Under the pieces are notes generated by a model that had not been told where the DNA came from, ran no database searches, and saw only the letters and a program-made list of their open reading frames with translations. This document shows, piece by piece, positions 26,911 through 36,076 of a DNA stretch of 64,000 nt. Source of the DNA: Sinorhizobium meliloti (GTDB lineage Bacteria; Pseudomonadota; Alphaproteobacteria; Rhizobiales; Rhizobiaceae); the NCBI RefSeq assembly GCF_035610345.1, contig NZ_CP141212.1:1245976-1309975 (forward strand), written 5' to 3'. Within the stretch, counting starts at the first letter, position 1; each line of letters starts with the position of its first letter. The position numbers and the translations under genes were made by a program.

Positions 26911-28188
26911 ATGAGCAAGGTCAGCGGTAGCAACGGCGGTGACTCGAAGAATACTCTCTATTGTTCGTTTTGCGGCAAGAGCCAGCATGAAGTCCGCAAG
27001 CTGATTGCCGGACCGACCGTGTTCATCTGCGATGAATGCGTCGAACTCTGCATGGACATCATCCGCGAAGAGAACAAGACCTCGATGGTCAAGTCCCGCG
27101 ACGGCGTTCCGACGCCGCAGGAGATCATCAAGGTCCTCGACGAATACGTCATCGGCCAGCAGCAGGCCAAGCGTATCCTGTCGGTCGCCGTGCATAACCA
27201 CTACAAGCGCCTAGCCCATGCGGCAAAGAGCAGCGACGTGGAGCTGGCGAAGTCGAACATCATGCTGGTCGGGCCGACCGGCTGCGGCAAGACCTATCTG
27301 GCGCAGACGCTCGCTCGCATCATCGACGTTCCTTTCACGATGGCGGACGCGACGACGCTGACCGAGGCCGGCTATGTCGGTGAGGACGTCGAGAACATCA
27401 TCCTCAAGCTCCTGCAGGCGGCCGATTACAACGTCGAGCGCGCCCAGCGCGGCATCGTCTACATCGATGAGGTCGACAAGATTTCCCGTAAGTCCGACAA
27501 CCCGTCGATCACGCGCGACGTTTCGGGCGAGGGCGTGCAGCAGGCGCTTCTGAAGATCATGGAAGGTACCGTCGCATCGGTCCCGCCCCAGGGCGGCCGC
27601 AAGCATCCGCAGCAGGAGTTCCTGCAGGTGGATACGACGAATATCCTCTTCATATGCGGCGGCGCTTTTGCGGGCCTCGACAAGATCATCTCCGCCCGCG
27701 GAGAGAAGACGTCGATCGGCTTCGGCGCGACGGTGCGCGCTCCGGAAGACCGGCGCGTCGGCGAGGTGCTGCGCGAGCTCGAACCGGAAGATCTGGTGAA
27801 GTTCGGCCTGATCCCGGAATTCATCGGGCGCTTGCCAGTTCTGGCGACGCTCGAGGATCTCGACGAGGATGCGCTGATCCAGATCCTGTCGGAGCCGAAG
27901 AACGCTCTGGTCAAGCAGTATCAGCGGCTTTTCGAGATGGAAGACGTCGAACTGAACTTCCACGAGGACGCGCTGCGTGAGATCGCCCGCCGTGCCATCG
28001 TCCGCAAGACCGGCGCACGCGGCCTGCGTTCGATCATGGAGAAGATCCTGCTCGACACCATGTTCGAACTGCCGACGCTGGAAGGCGTTCGCGAAGTCGT
28101 CATTTCGGACGAGGTCGTCAAGGGAACGGCGCGGCCGCTCTATATCTACTCGGAGCGTTCCGAGGAGAAGACCAACGTTTCGGCTTGA
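26911..28188 (+). CDS. clpX: ATP-dependent Clp protease ATP-binding subunit ClpX
   Basis: A 425-residue AAA+ unfoldase that feeds substrates to ClpP. The N-terminal zinc-binding domain has four cysteines (CSFCGK and CDECVELC). Walker A is GPTGCGKT, Walker B is [10 protein letters not shown], the IGF-type ClpP-docking loop appears as SIGFGA, and the sensor-2 region includes [17 protein letters not shown] 26911, preceded by GGAAG, matches the normal family start; an upstream in-frame ATG would add 17 foreign residues. A strong terminator follows. Confidence 0.97.
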   Translation: MSKVSGSNGGDSKNTLYCSFCGKSQHEVRKLIAGPTVFICDECVELCMDIIREENKTSMVKSRDGVPTPQEIIKVLDEYVIGQQQAKRILSVAVHNHYKRLAHAAKSSDVELAKSNIMLVGPTGCGKTYLAQTLARIIDVPFTMADATTLTEAGYVGEDVENIILKLLQAADYNVERAQRGIVYIDEVDKISRKSDNPSITRDVSGEGVQQALLKIMEGTVASVPPQGGRKHPQQEFLQVDTTNILFICGGAFAGLDKIISARGEKTSIGFGATVRAPEDRRVGEVLRELEPEDLVKFGLIPEFIGRLPVLATLEDLDEDALIQILSEPKNALVKQYQRLFEMEDVELNFHEDALREIARRAIVRKTGARGLRSIMEKILLDTMFELPTLEGVREVVISDEVVKGTARPLYIYSERSEEKTNVSA

Positions 28189-28243
28189 GCCTCAAGCGCA
28201 GCGCGTTCTATCGGGCGCGCTCGCCGCTCACGATTGTTTGAAG

Positions 28244-28266
28244 AGCCCCCCGCGTGGGGGCTTTTT
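28244..28266 (+). terminator. clpX terminator
   Basis: AGCCCCC and GGGGGCT pair around a five-base loop, followed by TTTTT. It lies 55 bases after the clpX stop and separates clpPX from lon. Confidence 0.88.
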
Positions 28267-28538
28267 CATGTGACGCCGTTGCGATCGTGCCGGCGAACCG
28301 GCATTTTCTAGGACGGCTCTGCAGCCGCCGTTCGGGCCCGTTCCCTCGAATGTTTCAGTTCAAAATCATGGTGATCGCACTAATCGATTGTTGCTAAAGT
28401 GCCGCAACAACGCGATGATGCGCAGATTCAATGGATGCGCATTTGCAGGCCGCGATATCCGGGCAGCTCGCAAGGTCTGCAACAGCATCCGAGCTTAAAG
28501 GTCGGGGATTATCCATGAAGGCGGGGATTGCGCCGTAC

Positions 28539-28567
28539 CTTGAAAAGGCCTCTCTTGCACTCCACTT
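28539..28567 (+). promoter_or_regulatory. lon: candidate lon promoter (RpoH-like)
   Basis: CTTGAA at 28539-28544, a 17-base spacer and CCACTT at 28562-28567 resemble the heat-shock promoter pattern, 82 bases before the lon start. Lon is a classical heat-shock gene. In the rest of the 382 bases between the clpX terminator and lon I see no gene. Confidence 0.42.
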
Positions 28568-28648
28568 TCATGTACGAAATGTGACAGCCGGGAGTGCCGC
28601 AGAGGCTCCCGGAAACGGGCCCGACCATCGGGACGGAAAGGAAATGAT

Positions 28649-31069
28649 ATGACGAACAAAACGTCTCCGGCGACTGAAAGCGCGACCTATCCGGTTCTGC
28701 CGCTGCGTGACATCGTGGTGTTCCCCCACATGATCGTGCCGCTCTTCGTCGGCCGGGAGAAGTCGATCCGTGCACTCGAAGAGGTCATGGGTACCGACAA
28801 GCAGATCATGCTCGTGACCCAGATCAACGCTACGGATGACGATCCGGAACCCGCCGCCATTTACAAAGTCGGCACGATTGCAAACGTGCTGCAGCTTCTG
28901 AAGCTCCCCGACGGAACCGTGAAGGTTCTGGTCGAAGGACGGTCGCGTGCCGAGATCGATCGCTATACGCCGCGTGACGATTTCTACGAGGCCGTGGCCC
29001 ATGCGCTGCCCGAACCGGACGAGGATCCGGTCGAGATCGAGGCGCTGAGCCGTTCGGTCGTTTCCGAATTCGAAAGCTATGTGAAGCTCAACAAGAAGAT
29101 TTCGCCGGAAGTCGTCGGCGTCGCGAGCCAGATCGAAGACTACTCGAAGCTCGCCGATACCGTCGCATCGCATCTGTCGATCAAGATCGTCGAAAAGCAG
29201 GAAATGCTGGAGACGACGAGCGTGAAGATGCGCCTCGAAAAGGCGCTCGGCTTCATGGAAGGCGAGATCTCGGTTCTTCAGGTCGAAAAGCGCATCCGTT
29301 CGCGCGTCAAGCGCCAGATGGAGAAGACGCAGCGCGAGTACTACCTGAATGAGCAGATGAAGGCGATTCAGAAGGAGCTCGGCGACAGCGAGGACGGCCG
29401 TGACGAGATGGCCGAACTCGAAGAGCGCATCTCCAAGACGAAGCTCTCCAAGGAAGCCCGTGAAAAGGCCGATGCGGAGCTGAAGAAGCTGCGCCAGATG
29501 AGCCCGATGTCGGCGGAAGCGACGGTCGTGCGCAACTATCTCGACTGGCTGCTGGGCCTGCCCTGGGGCAAGAAGTCGAAGATCAAGACCGATCTCAACC
29601 ATGCCGAAAAGGTGCTGGATACCGATCACTTCGGTCTGGACAAGGTAAAGGAACGCATCGTCGAATATCTGGCGGTGCAGGCCCGTTCGTCCAAGATCAA
29701 GGGGCCGATCCTGTGCCTCGTCGGCCCTCCCGGCGTCGGCAAGACGTCGCTCGCCAAGTCGATCGCAAAGGCGACCGGCCGCGAATATATCCGCATGGCG
29801 CTGGGCGGCGTTCGGGACGAGGCCGAAATTCGCGGCCATCGGCGGACCTATATCGGCTCCATGCCGGGTAAGGTCGTCCAGTCGATGAAGAAGGCGAAGA
29901 AGTCCAACCCGCTCTTCCTGCTCGACGAGATCGACAAGATGGGCCAGGACTTCCGTGGCGATCCGTCTTCGGCGCTTCTGGAGGTGCTCGATCCGGAACA
30001 GAACTCGACGTTCATGGATCACTACCTGGAGGTGGAATACGACCTCTCCAACGTGATGTTCATCACCACGGCGAACACGCTCAACATTCCGCCGCCGCTG
30101 ATGGACCGCATGGAAGTCATCCGCATTGCCGGCTATACCGAAGACGAAAAGCGGGAGATTGCCAAGCGGCACCTTCTGCCGAAGGCGATCCGCGACCATG
30201 CGCTCCAGACGAACGAGTTCTCCGTCACGGATGGCGCTCTTATGGCGGTCATCCAGAACTACACGCGAGAAGCGGGCGTCCGCAACTTCGAGCGCGAGCT
30301 GATGAAGCTGGCGCGCAAGGCGGTGACGGAGATCCTCAAGGGCAAGACCAAGAAGGTCGAAGTGACGGCCGAGAACATCCACGACTATCTCGGTGTGCCG
30401 CGCTTCCGCCACGGCGAAGCCGAGCGTGACGATCAGGTCGGGGTGGTCACCGGTCTTGCCTGGACTGAGGTCGGCGGCGAACTGCTGACGATCGAAGGCG
30501 TGATGATGCCCGGCAAGGGCCGCATGACGGTTACCGGCAACCTGCGTGACGTGATGAAGGAATCCATTTCGGCGGCGGCATCCTATGTCCGCTCGCGCGC
30601 GATCGATTTCGGCATCGAGCCGCCGCTGTTCGACAAGCGCGACATTCACGTCCACGTGCCGGAGGGCGCGACCCCGAAGGACGGCCCGTCGGCCGGTGTC
30701 GCCATGGCGACGGCGATCGTGTCGGTGATGACCGGTATCCCCATCTCCAAGGACGTGGCGATGACCGGTGAAATCACCCTGCGTGGACGCGTGCTGCCGA
30801 TCGGCGGTTTGAAGGAGAAGTTGCTGGCAGCTCTGCGCGGCGGCATCAAGAAGGTGCTGATCCCCGAGGAGAACGCCAAGGACCTCGCCGACATCCCTGA
30901 CAACGTCAAGAACAGCCTCGAAATCATCCCCGTTTCGCGGATGGGCGAGGTGATCGAGCACGCGTTGCTGCGGCTTCCGGAGCCCATCGAATGGGACCCG
31001 GCAAGCCAGCCGGCCGCCCTGCCATCCGTTGATTCGCAGGACGAAGCGGGCACTTCGATTGCCCACTGA
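28649..31069 (+). CDS. lon: ATP-dependent Lon protease
   Basis: An 806-residue AAA+ serine protease that degrades misfolded and regulatory proteins in the cytoplasm. The N-terminal LAN substrate domain ([20 protein letters not shown]) is followed by a coiled-coil region. Walker A is GPPGVGKT near residues 355-362, Walker B is [10 protein letters not shown], and the protease domain carries the catalytic dyad Ser681 (KDGPSAGVA) and Lys724 ([10 protein letters not shown]). The length matches the usual LonA. In S. meliloti, Lon controls exopolysaccharide synthesis, which fits a genome carrying the cluster at 2-11 kb. Confidence 0.97.
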   Translation: MTNKTSPATESATYPVLPLRDIVVFPHMIVPLFVGREKSIRALEEVMGTDKQIMLVTQINATDDDPEPAAIYKVGTIANVLQLLKLPDGTVKVLVEGRSRAEIDRYTPRDDFYEAVAHALPEPDEDPVEIEALSRSVVSEFESYVKLNKKISPEVVGVASQIEDYSKLADTVASHLSIKIVEKQEMLETTSVKMRLEKALGFMEGEISVLQVEKRIRSRVKRQMEKTQREYYLNEQMKAIQKELGDSEDGRDEMAELEERISKTKLSKEAREKADAELKKLRQMSPMSAEATVVRNYLDWLLGLPWGKKSKIKTDLNHAEKVLDTDHFGLDKVKERIVEYLAVQARSSKIKGPILCLVGPPGVGKTSLAKSIAKATGREYIRMALGGVRDEAEIRGHRRTYIGSMPGKVVQSMKKAKKSNPLFLLDEIDKMGQDFRGDPSSALLEVLDPEQNSTFMDHYLEVEYDLSNVMFITTANTLNIPPPLMDRMEVIRIAGYTEDEKREIAKRHLLPKAIRDHALQTNEFSVTDGALMAVIQNYTREAGVRNFERELMKLARKAVTEILKGKTKKVEVTAENIHDYLGVPRFRHGEAERDDQVGVVTGLAWTEVGGELLTIEGVMMPGKGRMTVTGNLRDVMKESISAAASYVRSRAIDFGIEPPLFDKRDIHVHVPEGATPKDGPSAGVAMATAIVSVMTGIPISKDVAMTGEITLRGRVLPIGGLKEKLLAALRGGIKKVLIPEENAKDLADIPDNVKNSLEIIPVSRMGEVIEHALLRLPEPIEWDPASQPAALPSVDSQDEAGTSIAH

Positions 31070-31129
31070 GGCAGTGCAGATAGGGTGACAAGTGTGTCCC
31101 GCTTGCGCCCTTCGGCCAGAAAAACAAGG

Positions 31130-31156
31130 AAGACCGGCGTTCTGCCGGTCTTTTTT
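31130..31156 (+). terminator. lon terminator
   Basis: AAGACCGGC pairs with GCCGGTCTT around GTTCT, followed by a run of six T. It lies 60 bases past the lon stop and isolates lon from hupB. Confidence 0.9.
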
Positions 31157-31290
31157 GTTGTAAAAGCACGCTGCAACCCTTGCATTCCAAGGGATTAGGC
31201 GCAATTGGGAATGGCAAGACGTGGGCATTGCTTTCGCAGCCCCGCCTTAAGAAGACAGTCGTTTCGAACCAGCATGAAAGGGGTGGAAAC

Positions 31291-31563
31291 ATGAACAAAA
31301 ATGAGCTCGTGGCTGCCGTAGCCGACAAGGCCGGACTCTCGAAGGCAGATGCGTCTTCTGCCGTTGATGCAGTTTTTGAGACCATTCAGGGCGAACTGAA
31401 GAACGGCGGCGACATCCGCCTCGTCGGATTCGGCAATTTCTCCGTATCGCGCCGCGAAGCCAGCAAGGGCCGCAACCCGTCGACGGGTGCGGAAGTTGAC
31501 ATCCCGGCACGCAACGTGCCGAAGTTCACGGCCGGCAAGGGCCTCAAGGACGCCGTCAACTAA
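31291..31563 (+). CDS. hupB: HU-family DNA-binding protein
   Basis: A 90-residue histone-like protein that bends DNA as a dimer. The full HU signature is visible: MNKNELVAAVADKAGLSKAD, VGFGNFSVSRREASKGRNP in the beta-arm base, and ARNVPKFTAGKGLKDAV at the end. GAAAGG lies before the ATG at 31291; the long upstream frame is not coding. A CCCTTG/CAAGGG inverted repeat at 31177-31193 lies in the upstream region between the lon terminator and hupB and may be regulatory. Gene order clpX-lon-hupB is conserved in proteobacteria. Confidence 0.97.
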   Translation: MNKNELVAAVADKAGLSKADASSAVDAVFETIQGELKNGGDIRLVGFGNFSVSRREASKGRNPSTGAEVDIPARNVPKFTAGKGLKDAVN

Positions 31564-31656
31564 TTTACCGATGGAGCGGCGGGTGCCTCCGTCCGCTACT
31601 GGTTCATGTTCCATCTGTCGCGATACCGCCCAGGCGGCATTCGGCAGGTTGATTGG

Positions 31657-31680
31657 GGCCCGGTCATCCGGGCCTCTTTT
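31657..31680 (+). terminator. hupB terminator
   Basis: GGCCCGG and CCGGGCC pair around TCAT, followed by TCTTTT, 94 bases past the hupB stop. Confidence 0.8.
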
Positions 31681-31793
31681 CATTCCGGCTTTCCCTGTCA
31701 TCCGGCTGTTACAGGACAGTTGCAAAAGCCTCCCGTCCGACGTTTTCGGACGCACGCGGTAGCGCAACGGCGTGCCGCGACAAGGAGGGACAG

Positions 31794-33986
31794 ATGAAAG
31801 CAATTTCCATCACCACGGCATTGGCCGCGGCACTTGCCGCATCGACGGCGTCGGTCGTTCAGGCCGAACAGGTATTCAATCGCATCGCATCCTTTGCGGT
31901 GGCCACGAATTTGCCCGAGGGAGCCGAGCGGAACGCCCCGACATCGGCCGAAATCATCACCGCAAGCGAAGACGGCAATACGCTGATCTATTCCGACAGT
32001 CCCGGCAAACGCATCGGTTTCATCGACATCACCGACGCCAGGGCGCCTGAGGCAGGCGGTATCGTCTCGTTCGACGGGGAGCCGACTTCGGTTGCGGTAG
32101 CCGGTGCCAAAGCGCTCGTTGCCGTCAACACGAGCGAAAGCTTTACCAAGCCATCCGGCGTGCTCGCCGTGGTCGACATTGCCGGCAGGGAGGTGGATGC
32201 CACCTGCGATCTCGGTGGCCAGCCGGACTCGGTGGCCGTGAACAAGGATCGGACGCTTGCCGCAATCGCGATCGAGAACGAGCGCGACGAGGACGTCAAT
32301 GACGGGCAGATCCCTCAGATGCCTGCAGGAGATCTCGTGATCCTGTCGCTGAAGGACGGGGCGGCCGATTGCGCGACCATCAAGCATGTGACGCTGACCG
32401 GTCTCGCCGAGGTCGCCGGCGACGATCCCGAGCCGGAATTCGTAGCCTTCAACGGCCGGGACGAGATTGCGCTCACCCTCCAGGAGAACAACCACATCGT
32501 CATCATCGACGGTAAGTCCGCAACCGTGAAGACGCATTTCCCTGCGGGCACGGTCGATCTCCAAGGTATTGACACAAAGCGCGACGGCTCCATCGCCTTT
32601 ACAGGCGAGCAGGCGGGCCGCAAGCGCGAGCCCGATGCGATCAAGTGGCTCGACGACGATCGCCTGGTCGTCGCCAATGAGGGCGATTATGAGGGCGGGA
32701 GCCGCGGCTTCACGATCTTCGACACGACCGGGAAGGTCCTCTACGAGTCGGGAGCAGCCTTCGAACACGCTATCGCGTCGATCGGCCACTATCCGGAAAA
32801 GCGTTCTTCGGCGAAGGGCGTCGAACCGGAAGGGCTCGAAATGGCGCAATTCGGCGAAGACAAGCTTTTCTTCGTTCTTTCCGAACGGGCCTCGATCGTC
32901 GGCGTCTACAAGGATACGGGCGGCGAACCGGAGCTCGTGCAGCTTCTGCCCTCCGGCGTTTCCCCCGAGGGCGCTGTCGCCATTCCCGGGCGCAACCTGT
33001 TTGCGACCGCCAACGAGGTCGATCTCGTCGAAGACGGCGGGGCGCGGGCGCATGTCATGATCTACGAGCGCGGGGAAGGGGAGGCTGCCTATCCGCAGAT
33101 CCGTTCCGTGGAGAAGGACGGGCTACCCATCGGCTTCGGGGCGCTTTCCGGCCTTGCCGCTGCCGACAAGCCCGGCTTCCTGCATGCGGTCAATGATTCA
33201 GTCTACTCGTCGCAGCCGACCATCTTCACGATCGACGCTACGCAGAAGCCCGCTTTGATCACGGAAGCCCTGCCGGTCACCCGTGACGGCGCTCCCGCCC
33301 AGAAGCTCGACGTCGAAGGCATCGCCACTGACGGCGAAGGCGGCTTCTGGCTCGCTTCGGAAGGCAACTCCGACAAGCTCTACAGCCATGCGCTGCTGCA
33401 TGTGAACAAGAAGGGCGAGATCAAGCAGGAGATCGCACTACCGGAGGAGTTGCGCGCCAGCGAGATCCGCTACGGCTTCGAAGGGGTGGCCGTCGTGGGC
33501 GAGGGGGACGACCAGGTTCTCTGGATGGCTGTGCAGCGCGAATGGAAGGATGACGAGAAGGGCTTCGTCAAGCTCGTCTCCTACAAGCCGTCGAGCAAGG
33601 AATGGGGCGCCGTGCGCTATCCGCTTGAAAAGGCGGAGGAAGGTTGGGTCGGCCTGTCGGAAATTTCCGTTCATGGAGCCTACGCCTATATCCTCGAGCG
33701 TGACAATCTGGTCGGCGAAGCCGCCAAGCTCAAGAAGCTCTACCGCGTCGCGCTCGCGGATATGAAACCCGCGGCACTCGGCGGGGCACTGCCTGTCGTG
33801 AACAAGGAAGAGGTGCGCGACCTCATTCCGGACCTGCAGTCGCTGAACGGCTATGTCGTCGACAAGGTCGAAGGCTTCGCAATCGACGCGGCCGGCAACG
33901 GTTATGTTGTCACCGACAATGACGGCGTCGACGACTCCTCCGGCGAAACGCTGTTCTTCTCCATAGGCGCGATGGACGCCATGTAA
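31794..33986 (+). CDS. secreted esterase-like/phytase-like beta-propeller protein
   Basis: A 730-residue exported protein. The signal peptide (MKAISITTALAAALAASTAS to VVQA) is cleaved near residue 24. The first half is a propeller-like region with repeated VAVNTSE/VAVNKDRT blades (choice-of-anchor I type). The second half carries the esterase-like activity of phytase domain, with LDVEGIATDGEGGFWLASEGN, YGFEGVAVVGEGDD and VEGFAIDAAGNGYVVTDNDG. It probably hydrolyses a phosphate ester in the periplasm or outside. AAGGAGG seven bases before the ATG fixes the start. Confidence 0.83.
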   Translation: MKAISITTALAAALAASTASVVQAEQVFNRIASFAVATNLPEGAERNAPTSAEIITASEDGNTLIYSDSPGKRIGFIDITDARAPEAGGIVSFDGEPTSVAVAGAKALVAVNTSESFTKPSGVLAVVDIAGREVDATCDLGGQPDSVAVNKDRTLAAIAIENERDEDVNDGQIPQMPAGDLVILSLKDGAADCATIKHVTLTGLAEVAGDDPEPEFVAFNGRDEIALTLQENNHIVIIDGKSATVKTHFPAGTVDLQGIDTKRDGSIAFTGEQAGRKREPDAIKWLDDDRLVVANEGDYEGGSRGFTIFDTTGKVLYESGAAFEHAIASIGHYPEKRSSAKGVEPEGLEMAQFGEDKLFFVLSERASIVGVYKDTGGEPELVQLLPSGVSPEGAVAIPGRNLFATANEVDLVEDGGARAHVMIYERGEGEAAYPQIRSVEKDGLPIGFGALSGLAAADKPGFLHAVNDSVYSSQPTIFTIDATQKPALITEALPVTRDGAPAQKLDVEGIATDGEGGFWLASEGNSDKLYSHALLHVNKKGEIKQEIALPEELRASEIRYGFEGVAVVGEGDDQVLWMAVQREWKDDEKGFVKLVSYKPSSKEWGAVRYPLEKAEEGWVGLSEISVHGAYAYILERDNLVGEAAKLKKLYRVALADMKPAALGGALPVVNKEEVRDLIPDLQSLNGYVVDKVEGFAIDAAGNGYVVTDNDGVDDSSGETLFFSIGAMDAM

Positions 33987-34010
33987 GCGTCCGATACGGA
34001 GAAAACGAAA

Positions 34011-34037
34011 GAGGCCGGGACATGATGTCCCGGCCTC
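34011..34037. terminator. terminator between the esterase-like and marR genes
   Basis: A perfect 12-bp stem, GAGGCCGGGACA with TGTCCCGGCCTC, around TGA. On the minus strand a T-rich tract follows, so it serves the MarR-type gene best; it may stop the plus-strand transcript too. Confidence 0.75.
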
Positions 34038-34056
34038 CTGATTCTAGAAACGGGCT

Positions 34057-34530
34057 TCAGCGCGCGACGGCAATCTCCGTGGCTTCCGCTTCTTCCTTGC
34101 GCTTGCGGATATCGTCGGTTTTCTCGACGAGTTTGCTGACGATATCGTACAACTGGTCCAGTTGCTCGTCATCGAGCGCCGAAAAGATCTCTTCGATGAG
34201 CTGTTTGCGCGGATGTTCCGCAGCCTGAAGAACGGCCCGGCCGGTCTCTGTTATGGAGACGATCTTTGCGCGGCGATCCTCGGGGTCGGGTTTTCTCATG
34301 ACCAGACGGTCGCGTTCCAGTCCGTCGATCGCCTCGGTCACTGTTCGCGGAGCGAAATTCAGCGCACAGGCTATGTCGGTAGACCGACAGGGTCCGAGCT
34401 TGCTCAGGAAGAACAGGAACTTGCTCCTGGCAAGCGATACGCCTTCCTCCGTCATGGACTCGTTCACCAGACGATGAACGCGATGGTAGAGCTCGAACAG
34501 CTTATCGGAAACCTCGAATGTCTTCTTCAT
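34057..34530 (-). CDS. MarR-family transcriptional regulator
   Basis: A 157-residue winged-helix regulator. The recognition helix region is CRSTDIACALNFAPRTVTEAID, followed by the wing VMRKPDPEDRRAKIVSITETG, the most conserved MarR stretch. Long flanking helices form the dimer interface. Targets are often the gene itself and a neighbour; here the divergent neighbour is the nuclease-ATPase pair at 34.8-39.5 kb. The effector is unknown. Confidence 0.87.
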   Translation of the reverse strand: MKKTFEVSDKLFELYHRVHRLVNESMTEEGVSLARSKFLFFLSKLGPCRSTDIACALNFAPRTVTEAIDGLERDRLVMRKPDPEDRRAKIVSITETGRAVLQAAEHPRKQLIEEIFSALDDEQLDQLYDIVSKLVEKTDDIRKRKEEAEATEIAVAR

Positions 34531-34569
34531 GACCTTATGAGTTATTATGAGGGGCCATGTGAAATGGCA

Positions 34570-34589
34570 GTGACATTATTGATAGTCAC
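34570..34589. promoter_or_regulatory. possible MarR operator
   Basis: GTGACATTATTGATAGTCAC has five-base inverted arms (GTGAC/GTCAC) and an AT-rich centre. It lies 40 bases before the marR start in the divergent promoter region. The size fits MarR operators, but the symmetry is limited. Confidence 0.3.
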
Positions 34590-34798
34590 AATTGCCGCAT
34601 TTGTCGACCAAAACCACCTAAAACTTGGGAATGACCGGCGGCGACAAGAAACGCTCCCTGGTCGTGATGCCGTTGTTTGCGAAGCGAAGAGTTGTCGGCC
34701 GGCGCGTCGTAACGCTGCCGGCGTTCAAGCATTCCGTGGATACCCGGTCCTGCAGCCATTGACGAAAGCGGCGGCGCCGGGTCATGGTCCGCCCGGCC

Positions 34799-36076
34799 AT
34801 GCCCTTCAGATTTGTTCACACCGCAGACCTCCATCTCGATTCGCCCTTGCGCAGCCTGGCACTCCGGAATGCGGAGCTTGCCGGCCTCGTTCGAAGCGCG
34901 ACGCGCGATGCGCTCGTCCGCATCGTCGATCTCTGCATTGCCGAAAGGGTCGATGCGCTTTTGATCGCCGGCGATCTCTATGACGGCAGCCAGACCTCCA
35001 TGAACACGGCGCTCTTCCTGGCGGCCGAGCTTCGGCGGCTCGACGAGGCCGGCATCCGGACGTTCATCATTCGCGGCAATCACGATGCCCAGTCGCAGGT
35101 GACGCGCGAACTCACTTTGCCGTCTTCGGTGCATGTATTTGCCGGCCGGAGCAGGGCGGTACATGTCAAGACGCTTGCGAACGGCCGCACGGTGCACATC
35201 CACGGCGTGAGCTTTGCCGATCCGCACGCGCCGGAAAGCCTGCTGCCCCAGTTCCATCCGCCGGTCGCCGGCGGCATCAATATCGGCATGCTGCATACCA
35301 GTCTCTCCGGATCCGCGGCCCACGACCCTTACGCGCCCTGCAGCGTCGCCGAGCTTCAGCGGCACGGTTTCGATTATTGGGCGCTCGGTCATGTCCATCA
35401 GCGGCAGGTGCACTGCGAAAAGCCCTGCATCGTCATGCCCGGCATGCCGCAGGGCCGAGACATCAACGAAGCGGGGACGAAGGGCGTCACGATCGTGACG
35501 ATCGACGATGAAGGGCTGGTTGCGCTGGATGACCGGCCGACCGGCACCGCCGCGTTCGAGCGACACGAGATCGACGTGAGCGGGATTGCGGACTGGCGCG
35601 ACATGCTGGATGCGGTGGGCCGTGAATTGATCCGCCTTCGAAAGAACATGGCGGCGGACAATCTGATCCTGCGCTTGACGCTGACCGGCGCGACGCCGCT
35701 TGCCTGGCGCCTCAGGCGCGACGCGGATCTCCTGGAAGCGGAGATCGTCAACATCGCGGCCGGGATCGGCGGATGCTGGATCGAGAAGACGGAACTGGGC
35801 TGCCAGGCAATCGGCAATGCGGAGCAAAGTGCGGCCGACCCGGTCGGCGAACTGGCGGCACTCGTCGAAAACGACGTTCTGCCCTCCTTCGGCTTTCGCG
35901 GCGAGCTGAGCGGAGTTGCCAAGGAGCTCCTGCAGCAACTGCCGCCTGAACTCAGGCAGGTGCTGGCGAGCGACGAGGAGGCGCTGGAGCGGCTGGCGCT
36001 GGAGGCAGCACTTGCGGGGAGTGCGGATGTGCTGGCGCATCTTCACGGCCGTGCCGGCGCCGGAGGCATCGACTGA
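34799..36076 (+). CDS. DNA-repair-type metallophosphoesterase (YhaO/SbcD-like)
   Basis: A 425-residue Mre11/SbcD-family nuclease subunit. All phosphoesterase motifs are present: FVHTADLHLDSPLR, IAGDLYDGSQ, IRGNHDAQSQ, GMLHTS and ALGHVHQRQ. Its stop shares one base with the next gene's ATG (TGATG), so it is coupled to the large ATPase that follows, the same pair as YhaO-YhaN of Bacillus. It should process DNA ends together with that ATPase. The ATG at 34799 gives the family's MPFRFVHTADLHLD start; an in-frame ATG lies five codons upstream. Confidence 0.87.
   Translation: MPFRFVHTADLHLDSPLRSLALRNAELAGLVRSATRDALVRIVDLCIAERVDALLIAGDLYDGSQTSMNTALFLAAELRRLDEAGIRTFIIRGNHDAQSQVTRELTLPSSVHVFAGRSRAVHVKTLANGRTVHIHGVSFADPHAPESLLPQFHPPVAGGINIGMLHTSLSGSAAHDPYAPCSVAELQRHGFDYWALGHVHQRQVHCEKPCIVMPGMPQGRDINEAGTKGVTIVTIDDEGLVALDDRPTGTAAFERHEIDVSGIADWRDMLDAVGRELIRLRKNMAADNLILRLTLTGATPLAWRLRRDADLLEAEIVNIAAGIGGCWIEKTELGCQAIGNAEQSAADPVGELAALVENDVLPSFGFRGELSGVAKELLQQLPPELRQVLASDEEALERLALEAALAGSADVLAHLHGRAGAGGID

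Noticed and set aside
28431-28652. 73-codon frame upstream of lon
   Set aside because: It covers the candidate lon promoter and shows no conserved feature.
28568-31228. 886-codon minus-strand frame opposite lon
   Set aside because: Antisense of lon; composition rich in Arg, Asp and His as expected for a shadow frame, with no recognisable fold.
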